Source: Aphelocoma coerulescens
Taxonomy: Eukaryota > Chordata > Aves > Passeriformes > Corvidae
Length of the DNA stretch: 64,000 nt
Direction: 5' to 3'
NCBI RefSeq assembly: GCF_041296385.1
Contig: NW_027183519.1
Coordinates: 124,001-188,000 of the forward strand
Part shown: positions 31,565 through 43,505 of the stretch, in pieces
Position numbering within the stretch: position 1 is the first letter of the stretch
Layout of the letters: every line of letters begins with the position of its first letter
The notes under the pieces: model-generated
The model's input: the letters and a program-made list of their open reading frames with translations, nothing else
Told to the model about the DNA's origin: nothing
Database searches by the model: none
Made by a program: the position numbers and the translations under genes

Positions 31565-34131
31565 TTCCCCCTCCTTGCACCCCGGTGGAAGTTTCCCGAC
31601 AAAGGCCGACCATCGGCATGAGTCCGGGATCTACAGTAGCCCGTACAATGGCCTGGCCTGCCACACCTCTTGCACTGGGGGATCGGTGTGTTCTCTTTTT
31701 GGCTCGGCTTAGGCCACTTCCGTCTCTTCACCTGTTTTGGTGGCTTTGGTTCACGACCAGAAGATGCGTGAACAGGCTGCAGGAAAGCAGCCAAAGCAGA
31801 CCTTTTCTGGTTCCCAGATCCCACCTTAGCACAGGCTTCGACCATGTCTGTTACCTCAGGGTCCCCTGGTAAGGCATCTATGATTTTTCTGCACTCCTCG
31901 TTTGCGTTATCCCTCACTAACTGCCTTAACAACATCTGTCTTAACCCGTCATCCTCAACCTGCTTCTCAAGAGAAGCAGAAACTTTCTCTACAAAAGAGA
32001 GGAATGACTCTGATTTGCCTTGAACTATTTCAGTATATCGCTTTCTGGGCGCAGACAACTCTATGGTTTTCAACAGGGCAGCCATGCCGACCTGTTGAGC
32101 TTGCTGCAGGATGCTAGAGGGCAAATTACCCTGTAGACTGGGATCAGAGAAGGGACCAGTCCCCATCAAAGCATCCACTCCTGCTGTCTGTCTAGGATCA
32201 GCAGCAGGGAGCTGCATATTTGCTAATGCAGTCTTGCCGGCCAGCTTTCTCCAGGTTTTCTCAAAAACTGTCAATTGTACAGGTTGAAATAGAATTTGAC
32301 CTAAGTGTCTGATATCAAATGGAGAAAGCAAATCCGTATTTATCACCCTTATTATCTGCATAACCTCAGCAGAACCTAGTCCATATTGTGCCACCTTGGA
32401 TTGGAGGTCCTGGGCAACTTTCCAGGCAATTACCTCATGCTTGTCATGCTCCCCTGAATCTGGGAGAGCCTTATACACTGGGAAAGCTTGGATCTCCCCT
32501 TTAGGGGAAGCACTACCATCCTGAACTTCTGGCACCGCCTGTGGATGGAGTGTAACAGCTCCCCGGTTACCCCCAGAATCCGCAGATCTATATGGCATTC
32601 CAAGGATTTTTAATGACCTCCAGTCACCCTCCTCCAATGCTCGCATCTTAAGGGACTCTAAGAAGCGATTATAATGCGTCGGACGCACTGTTACCGTGCA
32701 GTCCTGAAAGGTCCAGGGGCGAGACCGGCGCAGCCTTTTTCTTCGCCGCGCGGCTACAGCCGCCTGACGACCTGGGGCCAGCACCTCATCTGCCTCACTG
32801 CCTGACGAGGAATCATCAGGCAAAGGCAACTTTGGGGTGCTGGGAGTGAACAGAAATTTACGTGGAGGGGCACTTTGGCTAAGTTCGCTAGAGGCAGAAC
32901 AGACAGGACAGACTGCAGCTGGCTGCGCGGCAGTTTTTGCACCAGTTTCTATACGGGAGGCCGTCTCGGCCGGCCCCGACCGAACTGGTACTGGAACCGC
33001 TGCCGCCGTCTCTGAGGCTACAGCCGCTCTCGGCGCCGCCGCCTCTGGCACAGCAGCTGCGTTCGGCGCGGTCGCCGCTGCCGCTGCTGTTTCGCGCTCC
33101 CCAGCCGCGCCCGGCGCTGCTGCCGCTGGCCCGCTCTCGGGGGTCGCTCTGGGTGCTTCCCCCCCTGCCCGCTGCTCCGCAGCCGCCGTCTCTGGCCGCG
33201 TCTCCGCAGCCGCTGCCGGGTTCGCCGCCGGCCGCGCCGTTTCTCGGCTCGGAGCCGCGTCTCCCGCGGATGGCGGGGGGGGCGCGGGCGGCGCTGGTTC
33301 GGGCATTCGCCGCTCTAACAGGGTGAGGAGTTCCTCCATCCTTCGGGATAAATTTGGCAGCTCCATCAGCAAAGGCAAATGCTGCACTAAGAGGTCGATG
33401 GCTCGGTTCTGCGACTGCGCAGAACAGTCCAGCGCCAGGGAGGGCAGCGGACCACACCCAGGGAGTCCCGGGGCAGGCACGCCCGGCGCTACGCCGGCTA
33501 AGAAGTTAGATCCAGGTCCGTACGGAACCGAGCTAGGAGCCTCTCTGGGCATCCAAGTGGCTAAGCCGCTGATCTGCAGCCCTGGATAAGCCGTGGCCGC
33601 TGCCCAGCCGACCGGAAAGGCAGGCTGTGCGCCCTCCCGCTGCTCTGACCCCCCCGCCTCTGGCGGCGCGGGGTTCCTGGGGGCTGCGGAGTCCTGCGAT
33701 TGTGCAGGGTGAGCCGTCGCAGGCTCTGCCTGTGGAGCCGGGGGGGTTTTCCTGAATCCATTATCATTTTCCCCGGAAACCCAGTCAACGGGGCCCCCTT
33801 CGGACGTTCCTCCGTCACTCATCACCGAGATAGACGAGCCAGCCCTGCTATCACAGTCAAGGTCTATCAGCAGGATAAATAATGAACGCCAGGTTTTGTA
33901 TCATTCTAACGCTGCTGAGTCCCCAGTCGGGAGCTCCTGTCGGACAGCGCATCCGAGTTCCTGCCATAAGGCAAAGTCCAGGGCACTATCTCTGTCCATG
34001 GAAATCCCTTTTAAAGTAGCCCAGTCTAATAATTCCCGAACTGAGTTTTCAGGAATGGAGGTGCGCAATATGCTAAACACACCTTTCCAGACCAGCATCG
34101 CAGCTTCGGTTTGTGAGCCGCTGTTTGCCAT
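31417..34131 (-). pseudogene. gag: ERV gag, copy B, same in-frame TGA
   Basis: Same matrix frame (33901-34131, ending in TGA) and same 802-codon downstream frame (31417-33825) as copy A. It has the two linker differences noted there. The short sequence between the two parts is open in the same frame. Confidence 0.9.
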
Positions 34132-34236
34132 TTCTCAGTTCTGTCGGACCTCCCGGTCCCGGGGGGCAAAGGGGAGCAGCGTACCTCTAGAGGGATTCGG
34201 CTTGGCTCGCAGCAGCAGGACACGTCAGAGAGTGCA

Positions 34237-34256
34237 GATCACGTCGGGCAGCACCA
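34237..34256 (-). other. Primer-binding site, ERV copy B
   Basis: Identical to copy A, including the imperfect centre. Confidence 0.7.
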
Positions 34257-34258
34257 AA

Positions 34259-34634
34259 TATTACCGCAGGCCTGGTTCCTACGGTATAGCACCGTGTCCC
34301 GCAGCCATAGGGAGGAGGAGGAGGAGAAGATCCAGCAGGCAGGAGTTGTGCAGCAAGATTGATTTATTTAATTATTTTACAAACTCTTTTATAGACTTTT
34401 TTCTTCATAGCCTAATTGGACAAAGGGCCAGCCACCCCTTGGGGGTGATTGGCTAAAATCCTAAAACATCCATTGTCAAAATATTTTTCTACTATACCAT
34501 AAACAAGACTTTTCAAGGTTGCAGGTGTCTGGGTTGTTTACATTCCCTGCTACCTCTTCTGTGAGAGAGAAAAGTCTCTCACGGACTTAGAAAATAACAA
34601 GAAAATCCTCGCTAGCAGCATTTTTGTATCTACA
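34259..34634 (-). repeat. LTR3 (shared, 376 bp)
   Basis: Same LTR, joined to a primer-binding site on the left and a polypurine tract on the right. Confidence 0.93.
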
Positions 34635-34648
34635 ATTCCCCCTTTTTG
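34635..34648 (-). other. Polypurine tract, ERV copy C
   Basis: Identical to that of copy A, next to LTR3. Confidence 0.88.
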
Positions 34649-34763
34649 TTTTATAAGATAACAACTCTACTATTAATGCCAAATAGAAATCTACATCAGT
34701 TATTAATTCTAAATATGTCCTTAAGGCTTTAACTATCTGACTCCATAACAAGAAATTTAAAGT

Positions 34764-36123
34764 TCAGTCTCTGCTTGTGGAAGGACCATCTGCCTGATGG
34801 TTGACATCCTGGTCATCATCAGAAGAGTCATTAGGCTGATGCTCTACATTCTGGTCGCCATTTGGATGATTGGCGTTCTGGTCATCATTCAGAGGTTGCC
34901 TGTTCTGCCTCTGGTGCCGTAGGTCAGGGCGAACGCATTTTGCAGGTAGCCACCGTATCCCAGTATCTGTGGAAACGCAAGCATACCCACGACCCCAGAC
35001 GATAAGCTCATGTGGGCCTTCCCACTGGTTAGTGAGTAAATTCCGCACCCAGACTCTTGCCCGGGGCAGTTGTCTGTCGCCTGCAGACTGCAATGAGAAA
35101 AAATGATTCAGAATAACAGGATTATTTGAATTTTGTGGTACTGTAAGGTGATTAATTGTATACAAAGCTTTTGCTAGTCGGCTCTGTGGGGTTTCTCCAT
35201 GCATTCCCCTTTTCTGTTTGTCCAAAACATGCTTCAAGGTACCATGAGCGCATTCAACAATGGCTTGGCCAGTAGGAGAATGTGGGATACCAAAGGTATG
35301 GTCTACACCCCATAGGTGTAAAAACTGCCGTGTCTTCTCGGAGGCGTAGGCAGGACCATTATCGGTTTTCACAGAAGCTGGCACGCCCAGGACTGAGAAA
35401 GCCAATTTCCAATGGGCAATGACATCACGGCTCTTCTCTCCAGTGTGAGCAGTAGCCCACATAGCCGAGGAGAAAGTGTCAATAGACACGTGCACATATT
35501 TCAGCCGACCAAATTCTGGGACGTGAGTTACATCCGTTTGCCAAATCTGCAAGGCTTTTAGCCCTCTGGGGTTTACCCCTGCTGGCAAAGGCGCAGCGAG
35601 TCCGTGACAGTCAGCACAAGCGCTGACAATGTCGCGCGCCTCGGTTGGCGTTAAATGAAAACTGCTTCTGCAGGGTATGTGCACTTTGATGGAAGAAACC
35701 GTGCGATGCCTTGGCTTGTGCAATTTTGTCAGGCTGAGGCCCTACCCATGCAGGGTTTGCCAGCATGTCAGCCCTGGCATTGCCTTCCGTTAGAAAACCT
35801 GGTAAATTGGTGTGGCTTCGAATGTGCAGAATGTAATACGGATGCACTCGAGCCTGAATTGCAGACCACAAGGTTTGCAACAGCGAAAACAGAGCCGCAT
35901 TATTCACCTCCTTCAGAAGGGAACAATCTAAGCGTTGGGTGATATCTGCTACATAAGCAGAGTCAGTAACCAAATTCAAAGGTTCCTGTGAGAATCGCTG
36001 AAAAGCCATGGTAACAGCCCTTAATTCAACTAACTGAGCAGAGTCTGACTCGGATTGGTGTGTTAATGAACCACCACAAAGGCAGTGTAGGATACTGTGC
36101 GCCCTTACACACAGTGACCCCTG
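34764..36123 (-). pseudogene. pol: ERV pol remnant, copy C
   Basis: Same deletion and frame change (RNase H 35611-36009, integrase 34764-35723) as copies A and B. Confidence 0.9.
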
Positions 36124-36917
36124 CTAAAATTTGTCCCAATCCGTACGCCCCAAGCTGCCAACACATCCCGTCCCCAAAGGTTACAGGAAGTGGTAGCAAC
36201 ATAAGGCCTAATTGTAGCTGTGTGTCCCTCTGAATCCTTCACCACCACAGGCCGTTCACTTAAATAGCTCTGTGTGGTTCCTCCTAATCCTGCGATGGCC
36301 GATCCCACCGGGGCTAAAGGCCATGAGGGAGGCCACGCAGAGAAGGAGATGATAGTTACATCAGCACCCATATCAATCAAACCTCGAAGCTGAATCCGGG
36401 GTGGTTGGGCGCTTGGCAGGACCAGGGTACGTGTCATCTGTGGCCTTTGGTCAGAGATGTCTGCAGTCCAGAGGGCCTGTGGAAGTCCCGTAGATCCACT
36501 GCCGTTATCTTCCTGAATTTGTTCTACCCTGGGGACACAAGACTTAAAAGGCACTAATTTAGCAAGGCAGGTCTTTTCAGGAATAGTTACAGGGGGGTTT
36601 TGCATGGAGACCATAGCGCAAATCTGACCTTTAAAGTCAGAATCAGTAACTCCTGAGTGCACTAAGATTCCTTGATGGGCAACATCAGATTTTCCCACCA
36701 GCATCGCACTGGATCCCTGGGCTAAGGGTCCATATGCATCCAAGGGAACCTTATAAATACCGCTAGAGTCTAAGACGACTGTGGCTGCGGTGTGGACGTC
36801 AAACCCGTCTGATCCGTGGGTGCCGTCTGATCCCTGGGTGCTGTCTCTAGGGTGGCTGGGTAGGCCTGTGCCTGTACCTGTGCCACTCTCTGGGGGAGCG
36901 ACTGCATCGGAGAGCAA
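36105..36917 (-). CDS. pro: ERV pro: dUTPase plus aspartic protease, copy C
   Basis: Translation identical to copies A and B, including the DMG active site. Confidence 0.88.
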   Translation of the reverse strand: MLSDAVAPPESGTGTGTGLPSHPRDSTQGSDGTHGSDGFDVHTAATVVLDSSGIYKVPLDAYGPLAQGSSAMLVGKSDVAHQGILVHSGVTDSDFKGQICAMVSMQNPPVTIPEKTCLAKLVPFKSCVPRVEQIQEDNGSGSTGLPQALWTADISDQRPQMTRTLVLPSAQPPRIQLRGLIDMGADVTIISFSAWPPSWPLAPVGSAIAGLGGTTQSYLSERPVVVKDSEGHTATIRPYVATTSCNLWGRDVLAAWGVRIGTNFSRGHCV

Positions 36918-39484
36918 TTCCCCCTCCTTGCACCCCGGTGGAAGTTTCCCGACAAAGGCCGACCATCGGCATGAGTCCGGGATCTACAGTAGCCCGTACA
37001 ATGGCCTGGCCTGCCACACCTCTTGCACTGGGGGATCGGTGTGTTCTCTTTTTGGCTCGGCTTAGGCCACTTCCGTCTCTTCACCTGTTTTGGTGGCTTT
37101 GGTTCACGACCAGAAGATGCGTGAACAGGCTGCAGGAAAGCAGCCAAAGCAGACCTTTTCTGGTTCCCAGATCCCACCTTAGCACAGGCTTCGACCATGT
37201 CTGTTACCTCAGGGTCCCCTGGTAAGGCATCTATGATTTTTCTGCACTCCTCGTTTGCGTTATCCCTCACTAACTGCCTTAACAACATCTGTCTTAACCC
37301 GTCATCCTCAACCTGCTTCTCAAGAGAAGCAGAAACTTTCTCTACAAAAGAGAGGAATGACTCTGATTTGCCTTGAACTATTTCAGTATATCGCTTTCTG
37401 GGCGCAGACAACTCTATGGTTTTCAACAGGGCAGCCATGCCGACCTGTTGAGCTTGCTGCAGGATGCTAGAGGGCAAATTACCCTGTAGACTGGGATCAG
37501 AGAAGGGACCAGTCCCCATCAAAGCATCCACTCCTGCTGTCTGTCTAGGATCAGCAGCAGGGAGCTGCATATTTGCTAATGCAGTCTTGCCGGCCAGCTT
37601 TCTCCAGGTTTTCTCAAAAACTGTCAATTGTACAGGTTGAAATAGAATTTGACCTAAGTGTCTGATATCAAATGGAGAAAGCAAATCCGTATTTATCACC
37701 CTTATTATCTGCATAACCTCAGCAGAACCTAGTCCATATTGTGCCACCTTGGATTGGAGGTCCTGGGCAACTTTCCAGGCAATTACCTCATGCTTGTCAT
37801 GCTCCCCTGAATCTGGGAGAGCCTTATACACTGGGAAAGCTTGGATCTCCCCTTTAGGGGAAGCACTACCATCCTGAACTTCTGGCACCGCCTGTGGATG
37901 GAGTGTAACAGCTCCCCGGTTACCCCCAGAATCCGCAGATCTATATGGCATTCCAAGGATTTTTAATGACCTCCAGTCACCCTCCTCCAATGCTCGCATC
38001 TTAAGGGACTCTAAGAAGCGATTATAATGCGTCGGACGCACTGTTACCGTGCAGTCCTGAAAGGTCCAGGGGCGAGACCGGCGCAGCCTTTTTCTTCGCC
38101 GCGCGGCTACAGCCGCCTGACGACCTGGGGCCAGCACCTCATCTGCCTCACTGCCTGACGAGGAATCATCAGGCAAAGGCAACTTTGGGGTGCTGGGAGT
38201 GAACAGAAATTTACGTGGAGGGGCACTTTGGCTAAGTTCGCTAGAGGCAGAACAGACAGGACAGACTGCAGCTGGCTGCGCGGCAGTTTTTGCACCAGTT
38301 TCTATACGGGAGGCCGTCTCGGCCGGCCCCGACCGAACTGGTACTGGAACCGCTGCCGCCGTCTCTGAGGCTACAGCCGCTCTCGGCGCCGCCGCCTCTG
38401 GCACAGCAGCTGCGTTCGGCGCGGTCGCCGCTGCCGCTGCTGTTTCGCGCTCCCCAGCCGCGCCCGGCGCTGCTGCCGCTGGCCCGCTCTCGGGGGTCGC
38501 TCTGGGTGCTTCCCCCCCTGCCCGCTGCTCCGCAGCCGCCGTCTCTGGCCGCGTCTCCGCAGCCGCTGCCGGGTTCGCCGCCGGCCGCGCCGTTTCTCGG
38601 CTCGGAGCCGCGTCTCCCGCGGATGGCGGGGGGGGCGCGGGCGGCGCTGGTTCGGGCATTCGCCGCTCTAACAGGGTGAGGAGTTCCTCCATCCTTCGGG
38701 ATAAATTTGGCAGCTCCATCAGCAAAGGCAAATGCTGCACTAAGAGGTCGATGGCTCGGTTCTGCGACTGCGCAGAACAGTCCAGCGCCAGGGAGGGCAG
38801 CGGACCACACCCAGGGAGTCCCGGGGCAGGCACGCCCGGCGCTACGCCGGCTAAGAAGTTAGATCCAGGTCCGTACGGAACCGAGCTAGGAGCCTCTCTG
38901 GGCATCCAAGTGGCTAAGCCGCTGATCTGCAGCCCTGGATAAGCCGTGGCCGCTGCCCAGCCGACCGGAAAGGCAGGCTGTGCGCCCTCCCGCTGCTCTG
39001 ACCCCCCCGCCTCTGGCGGCGCGGGGTTCCTGGGGGCTGCGGAGTCCTGCGATTGTGCAGGGTGAGCCGTCGCAGGCTCTGCCTGTGGAGCCGGGGGGGT
39101 TTTCCTGAATCCATTATCATTTTCCCCGGAAACCCAGTCAACGGGGCCCCCTTCGGACGTTCCTCCGTCACTCATCACCGAGATAGACGAGCCAGCCCTG
39201 CTATCACAGTCAAGGTCTATCAGCAGGATAAATAATGAACGCCAGGTTTTGTATCATTCTAACGCTGCTGAGTCCCCAGTCGGGAGCTCCTGTCGGACAG
39301 CGCATCCGAGTTCCTGCCATAAGGCAAAGTCCAGGGCACTATCTCTGTCCATGGAAATCCCTTTTAAAGTAGCCCAGTCTAATAATTCCCGAACTGAGTT
39401 TTCAGGAATGGAGGTGCGCAATATGCTAAACACACCTTTCCAGACCAGCATCGCAGCTTCGGTTTGTGAGCCGCTGTTTGCCAT
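36770..39484 (-). pseudogene. gag: ERV gag, copy C, same in-frame TGA
   Basis: Same matrix frame (39254-39484, ending in TGA) and downstream frame (36770-39178). The translation matches copy B. Confidence 0.9.
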
Positions 39485-39589
39485 TTCTCAGTTCTGTCGG
39501 ACCTCCCGGTCCCGGGGGGCAAAGGGGAGCAGCGTACCTCTAGAGGGATTCGGCTTGGCTCGCAGCAGCAGGACACGTCAGAGAGTGCA

Positions 39590-39609
39590 GATCACGTCGG
39601 GCAGCACCA
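39590..39609 (-). other. Primer-binding site, ERV copy C
   Basis: Identical to copy A, including the imperfect centre. Confidence 0.7.
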
Positions 39610-39611
39610 AA

Positions 39612-39987
39612 TATTACCGCAGGCCTGGTTCCTACGGTATAGCACCGTGTCCCGCAGCCATAGGGAGGAGGAGGAGGAGAAGATCCAGCAGGCAGGAGTT
39701 GTGCAGCAAGATTGATTTATTTAATTATTTTACAAACTCTTTTATAGACTTTTTTCTTCATAGCCTAATTGGACAAAGGGCCAGCCACCCCTTGGGGGTG
39801 ATTGGCTAAAATCCTAAAACATCCATTGTCAAAATATTTTTCTACTATACCATAAACAAGACTTTTCAAGGTTGCAGGTGTCTGGGTTGTTTACATTCCC
39901 TGCTACCTCTTCTGTGAGAGAGAAAAGTCTCTCACGGACTTAGAAAATAACAAGAAAATCCTCGCTAGCAGCATTTTTGTATCTACA
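39612..39987 (-). repeat. LTR4 (outer 5' LTR, 376 bp)
   Basis: Same LTR. On its right it borders unique host DNA (CAGGGCAGCATG), which does not duplicate the left host flank (CCCGGAG), so there is no visible target-site duplication. Confidence 0.93.
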
Positions 39988-40244
39988 CAGGGCAGCATGA
40001 GTGTCAGGGAAGGGGTAAGGGTGGGAGAAGGAAGATGCTTCAGTCTTCCCTCCCCAGAGAGTCCAAGCCTGAGGCTCAGTGGTTGCAGGAAGAGTAACAG
40101 GAGCAGCAGGTTACCCTGCTCCAGAGAAATGGGTAATGTTTGGTGAAATGGAGCTGGAGGTGCCTCTCAGTGTGTGTAAGTGCCTATACACAGAGGCAGT
40201 GTAAGTCAGAGGCAGCAGCCAAAATTGTTCTCCCTCTTTTGCAG
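39988..40244 (+). other. EMCN intron end between ERV array and transmembrane exon
   Basis: 257 bp of unique host sequence ending in the pyrimidine-rich acceptor TTGTTCTCCCTCTTTTGCAG. Confidence 0.85.
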
Positions 40245-40340
40245 ATGTTATCTTGCCAATTGTCATCACCCTGATAGTCATTACCCTCTCTGTCTTCTCA
40301 CTGGTGGCTTTGTACAAGATGTGCCAGAAGAAAACTCCAG
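40245..40340 (+). CDS. EMCN: Endomucin, transmembrane exon
   Basis: The exon is flanked by TCCCTCTTTTGCAG and GTATTT. It is 96 bp, using one base from an upstream exon and leaving one base (G). It encodes VILPIVITLIVITLSVFSLV and then ALYKMCQKKTP: one hydrophobic membrane helix followed by a basic stop-transfer segment. This closely matches the membrane segment of mammalian endomucin (ILPVVIALIVITLSVF), a sialomucin of venous and capillary endothelium that limits leukocyte adhesion. The Ser/Thr-rich ectodomain exons should lie upstream on the plus strand but were not identified. Confidence 0.93.
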
Positions 40341-40763
40341 GTATTTGGTTTGCTTTCTCTGCAGGGGATGAGGGGGGAAATCAATGTGCTTTTCATTATT
40401 AAAAGATCTCTTTTAGATTACCTTAACCATCACTGTTGTGGCAGTCTGGTGGGAAAGCCTTTTGTATTTTGAAGTGTTTTGCCTAATGTGGGAAACTAAC
40501 ACTTCATTTTCAAAATCAGTAGGAAGAGCAGAGTGAGCAAAAATGATTTTTGGAGAACATATAATGCTGTAAAGCCTTTTGTTCATGATTTTGCAGCTAC
40601 AAAGAGCTAACAAACACCTGTGCTAACACAATCAATCAGATAGAAATAGACAGTGAAAACTAAATTTGAAGATATTCAACAAAATCCCTTTATGTATTTT
40701 ATCTTTCTTCTAGACACAGGCAAAGAAATATCAATGTTTTCTTTTGGGATATACCTGGTACAT

Positions 40764-40778
40764 ACACACACACACACA
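40764..40778. repeat. (AC)n microsatellite
   Basis: About 15 bp of perfect AC repeat in the EMCN intron. Confidence 0.95.
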
Positions 40779-42031
40779 TGCACATGACACATGAGTAAAA
40801 TTTTCCAGTTACAGTATAATGTGCAGGGAACAAAATCCCTGAGCAAACAGTATTTGCAGAAATAGTCATTTTGACAGAGCAGCTAAAGTCAGTATCTCTT
40901 TCTTTGTTGTCCATTAAATACTTAAGATAATGGGTTATAGTTCCATCAGAGTCCATTTGACGAATATTTCAGGGCTGCCCAGGCAGGCCACAGGTAAGTG
41001 TAAATCTCCATTAAGTGAAAACCCAGATCTGAATCCAGACTGTGGTTTTTCTGTCCCTGTGAGCTGGTGTGAGTTAGGAGACCTGTGCAGAGCTGTGAAA
41101 TCACCCGGCCTTGGAAATACAAAATCACAACAGGGTATTGAAACTGTAAACCAAGACAAACAGTGTGTCACAACCAATTTAGCCAATGACATGGCAAAAC
41201 AGACCCAGATAAACAGAGGAAGGTATGATCCTTACTTAGGAAATTACTGAATATTCAGAGTCGGGAGACAAAGATGTGAGATGGAGAACATTTCCTTACC
41301 AGCCTCCCCTCTGTGCAAATGCCATCAGGCACTGTATTAGCAAATTCATTTTGAAGATAGAGTAGATACCTGTGGTGCTTCCTGTAGGATTTGCCCAGAC
41401 CCATCCAGTGCACTTCCCCTGCAGATGGAAAGCCCTGTACTTGGTGCCATGGAGTTGGTGCCATGTCTCTGATGTAACCCCCGGCCCCTTGTATCTGCCC
41501 ACACTTGCACGTAAGCATAAAATACATTCAGCATATGATTCATTTTGGAGACAAACCTGTTCCTCATCGATGGGGATGACAAACTCTGTTCTCGGATGTC
41601 GTGCCAGGTTGTACCCCACAGGGGGTACGGCCTCAGGAACACCCTTGTTCCCTCAGTCCCCTCACCCCGTATCTTTTAGCTCAGTTGTTGTGTACTCAAG
41701 AACCATCGCATGCTCATGTCCTCTGCGCCAGCTACCCAGGGATTTGGGAGCTGCAGGGAAAAAAACGTGCTTCTGTTGTGCTCTTGGGCAAGTCCTCTGT
41801 CATTCTCCCTGGTTTCCAGAAGCATCAGTAGGAGCAGCATCAGTTCACTTCCATAGATGACCAGAAAAATAACAATTACTATTCAAGCTGATTGATTGTG
41901 TGAATGAACTTAATGCAATACTGCAAAATTAGAACTGAGCCTTGTGCCAGCAGCTGCAATAGTCATGTCTAAATGTCTGGGGTTTGAGTTCCAGCAGTCA
42001 AAATGGTATTAACTTTTTTTTCTTCTTCCAG

Positions 42032-42056
42032 AGAGACAAGAGAACGGTGCTGAACA
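42032..42056 (+). CDS. EMCN: Endomucin, 25-bp cytoplasmic exon
   Basis: A micro-exon between TTTTTTTTCTTCTTCCAG and GTAAGT. The G carried from the previous exon plus AG makes Glu, followed by RQENGAE, and two bases (CA) are left over. It corresponds to the PENGND part of the mammalian tail. Phase agreement on both sides makes the call strong despite its length. Confidence 0.9.
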
Positions 42057-43089
42057 GTAAGTTGAATCCTTTTCATTGCTTTGAGATCTATCACAGGGCA
42101 CTTGTAAATGTAGCAGATTTTGCATAGGATTTTCTTTCATCTTTCTCTGTTTAAACATAATAATCAGTTGCCAGCCCAAAGAGAAATATCCTGTTGAAAG
42201 TGCTGCACTTGCAGTTATTGTAGACCTGTATGCATGATAAGCAGCTGTTTCAGCATGGGTAGAAATGTGGTGACTCTCAACTGTTTTGCAAGTGGTCATT
42301 TTGAAATGGATAAACAGCTTATACTGTGCCACAGGACTCATTGGCCCAGTCTTTTTCTTTTTTTTCCCACTTTTTGCCCCATTGATCCTTCCCCTCTCCC
42401 CCCACATCTTTTCCCACTCCCCTTCTTTTGTTCATGTTTTCTTTCTTTTTATTGTGTTTCCTTTTTATTGTGGGTTATTTTTATATTTACTTATTTATAT
42501 TTATATTTCTTTTGGTCCCCATTATATCATGTTCCTCTGTCCCATCTTGTTTCCACTAGACCATTTGCGTAGGCTCAGTTGAAATAGTAGCGGCATAAGG
42601 AGTGTGAGGAGAGGGAAACTGAGAAAGATCCATTAGAAGATATGTGCTAAAGGCCATTGAGCTTGGCAGTGGCCACTTCTATGACCAAAAGCAACATTTG
42701 GGCTGCTGATTTACTTGGTAGCCTTGACTCCCTGGGCATCTGAAGTGGTCCTTCTTTGCAATTCAATATGTCTAAAGGGCTTGCATTGACAGAAAAAGTA
42801 TGACTCCTTTTCCCCAGATGTATCTCCTCTGTGAAGTCCTAGATTAAGCCTGGAGTCATTAAACGTGATTTATTACATATTGTAAGAGAAAGGTATTTTC
42901 AGAGATACTGTTATATGGTGTTTTCCACCACCAAGATTTCCACTTCATGACCCCATGCAAAGCCCTTTTTAAGCCTGCCAGTGTAGACTGGAGTAGATGC
43001 TGCCTCCTTGGGACCATCATTTTAGAGTTTTGTTTGGCTGACCAACATGTGTGCTGACTGTCTGCTTAAATGTTTTCTGACTTCAACAG

Positions 43090-43151
43090 GGCCCAGTCAG
43101 ACAAAGAAGGAGTCAAACTTCTTTCTGTGAAGACAACTTCTTCTGAGACTG
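43090..43151 (+). CDS. EMCN: Endomucin, cytoplasmic tail exon
   Basis: 62 bp between TTCAACAG and GTGAGT. It completes a Gln codon, then reads AQSDKEGVKLLSVKTTSSET and leaves G. Mammalian endomucin has QSDKESVKLLTVKT at this place, one of the most conserved parts of the protein. The exon is intact. Confidence 0.93.
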
Positions 43152-43505
43152 GTGAGTGTTGCCTTTGTGTGTATGTCTGTTTCCCTGTCTGAGCTCAGAG
43201 AAGAGCAGTTTTTGGGATGTCATTTCTTATAGCAAGCCCATGTTCACTTCCTGTCAGGTCAAAGTCGCTGCAAACAATTCCTCTACAGTGCAAATCCCCA
43301 GACTGGGAGCCTGTAGAGCTGCAGTTCAGCTGTTCTGTGTGTGCTGTCAGTACTTGGGAATGAGAAGTAGGACTGGTTTAGGAAAACATTTTTTAAAATC
43401 ATTGATGGTAAGCGATCTAGCGAGGCATGTTCAGGAGTAACAGTGATCACAGTATTTATCAGGTAGATCTGGCTGTAAAAGGAGGTTTGAGGACTGGTAA
43501 TATCA

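Larger units (their letters stand above)
28906..34634 (-). mobile_element. Betaretrovirus-like ERV, tandem copy B (LTR2 to LTR3)
   Basis: Same structure as copy A, displaced by exactly 5,353 bp. LTR2 serves as 3' LTR of B and 5' LTR of A. It matches copy C at every site compared where A differs. Confidence 0.95.
34259..39987 (-). mobile_element. Betaretrovirus-like ERV, tandem copy C (LTR3 to LTR4)
   Basis: Same structure, displaced by another 5,353 bp. It is indistinguishable from copy B in the translated parts compared. It carries the outermost 5' LTR, whose edge lies 257 bp before the EMCN transmembrane exon. Confidence 0.95.
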
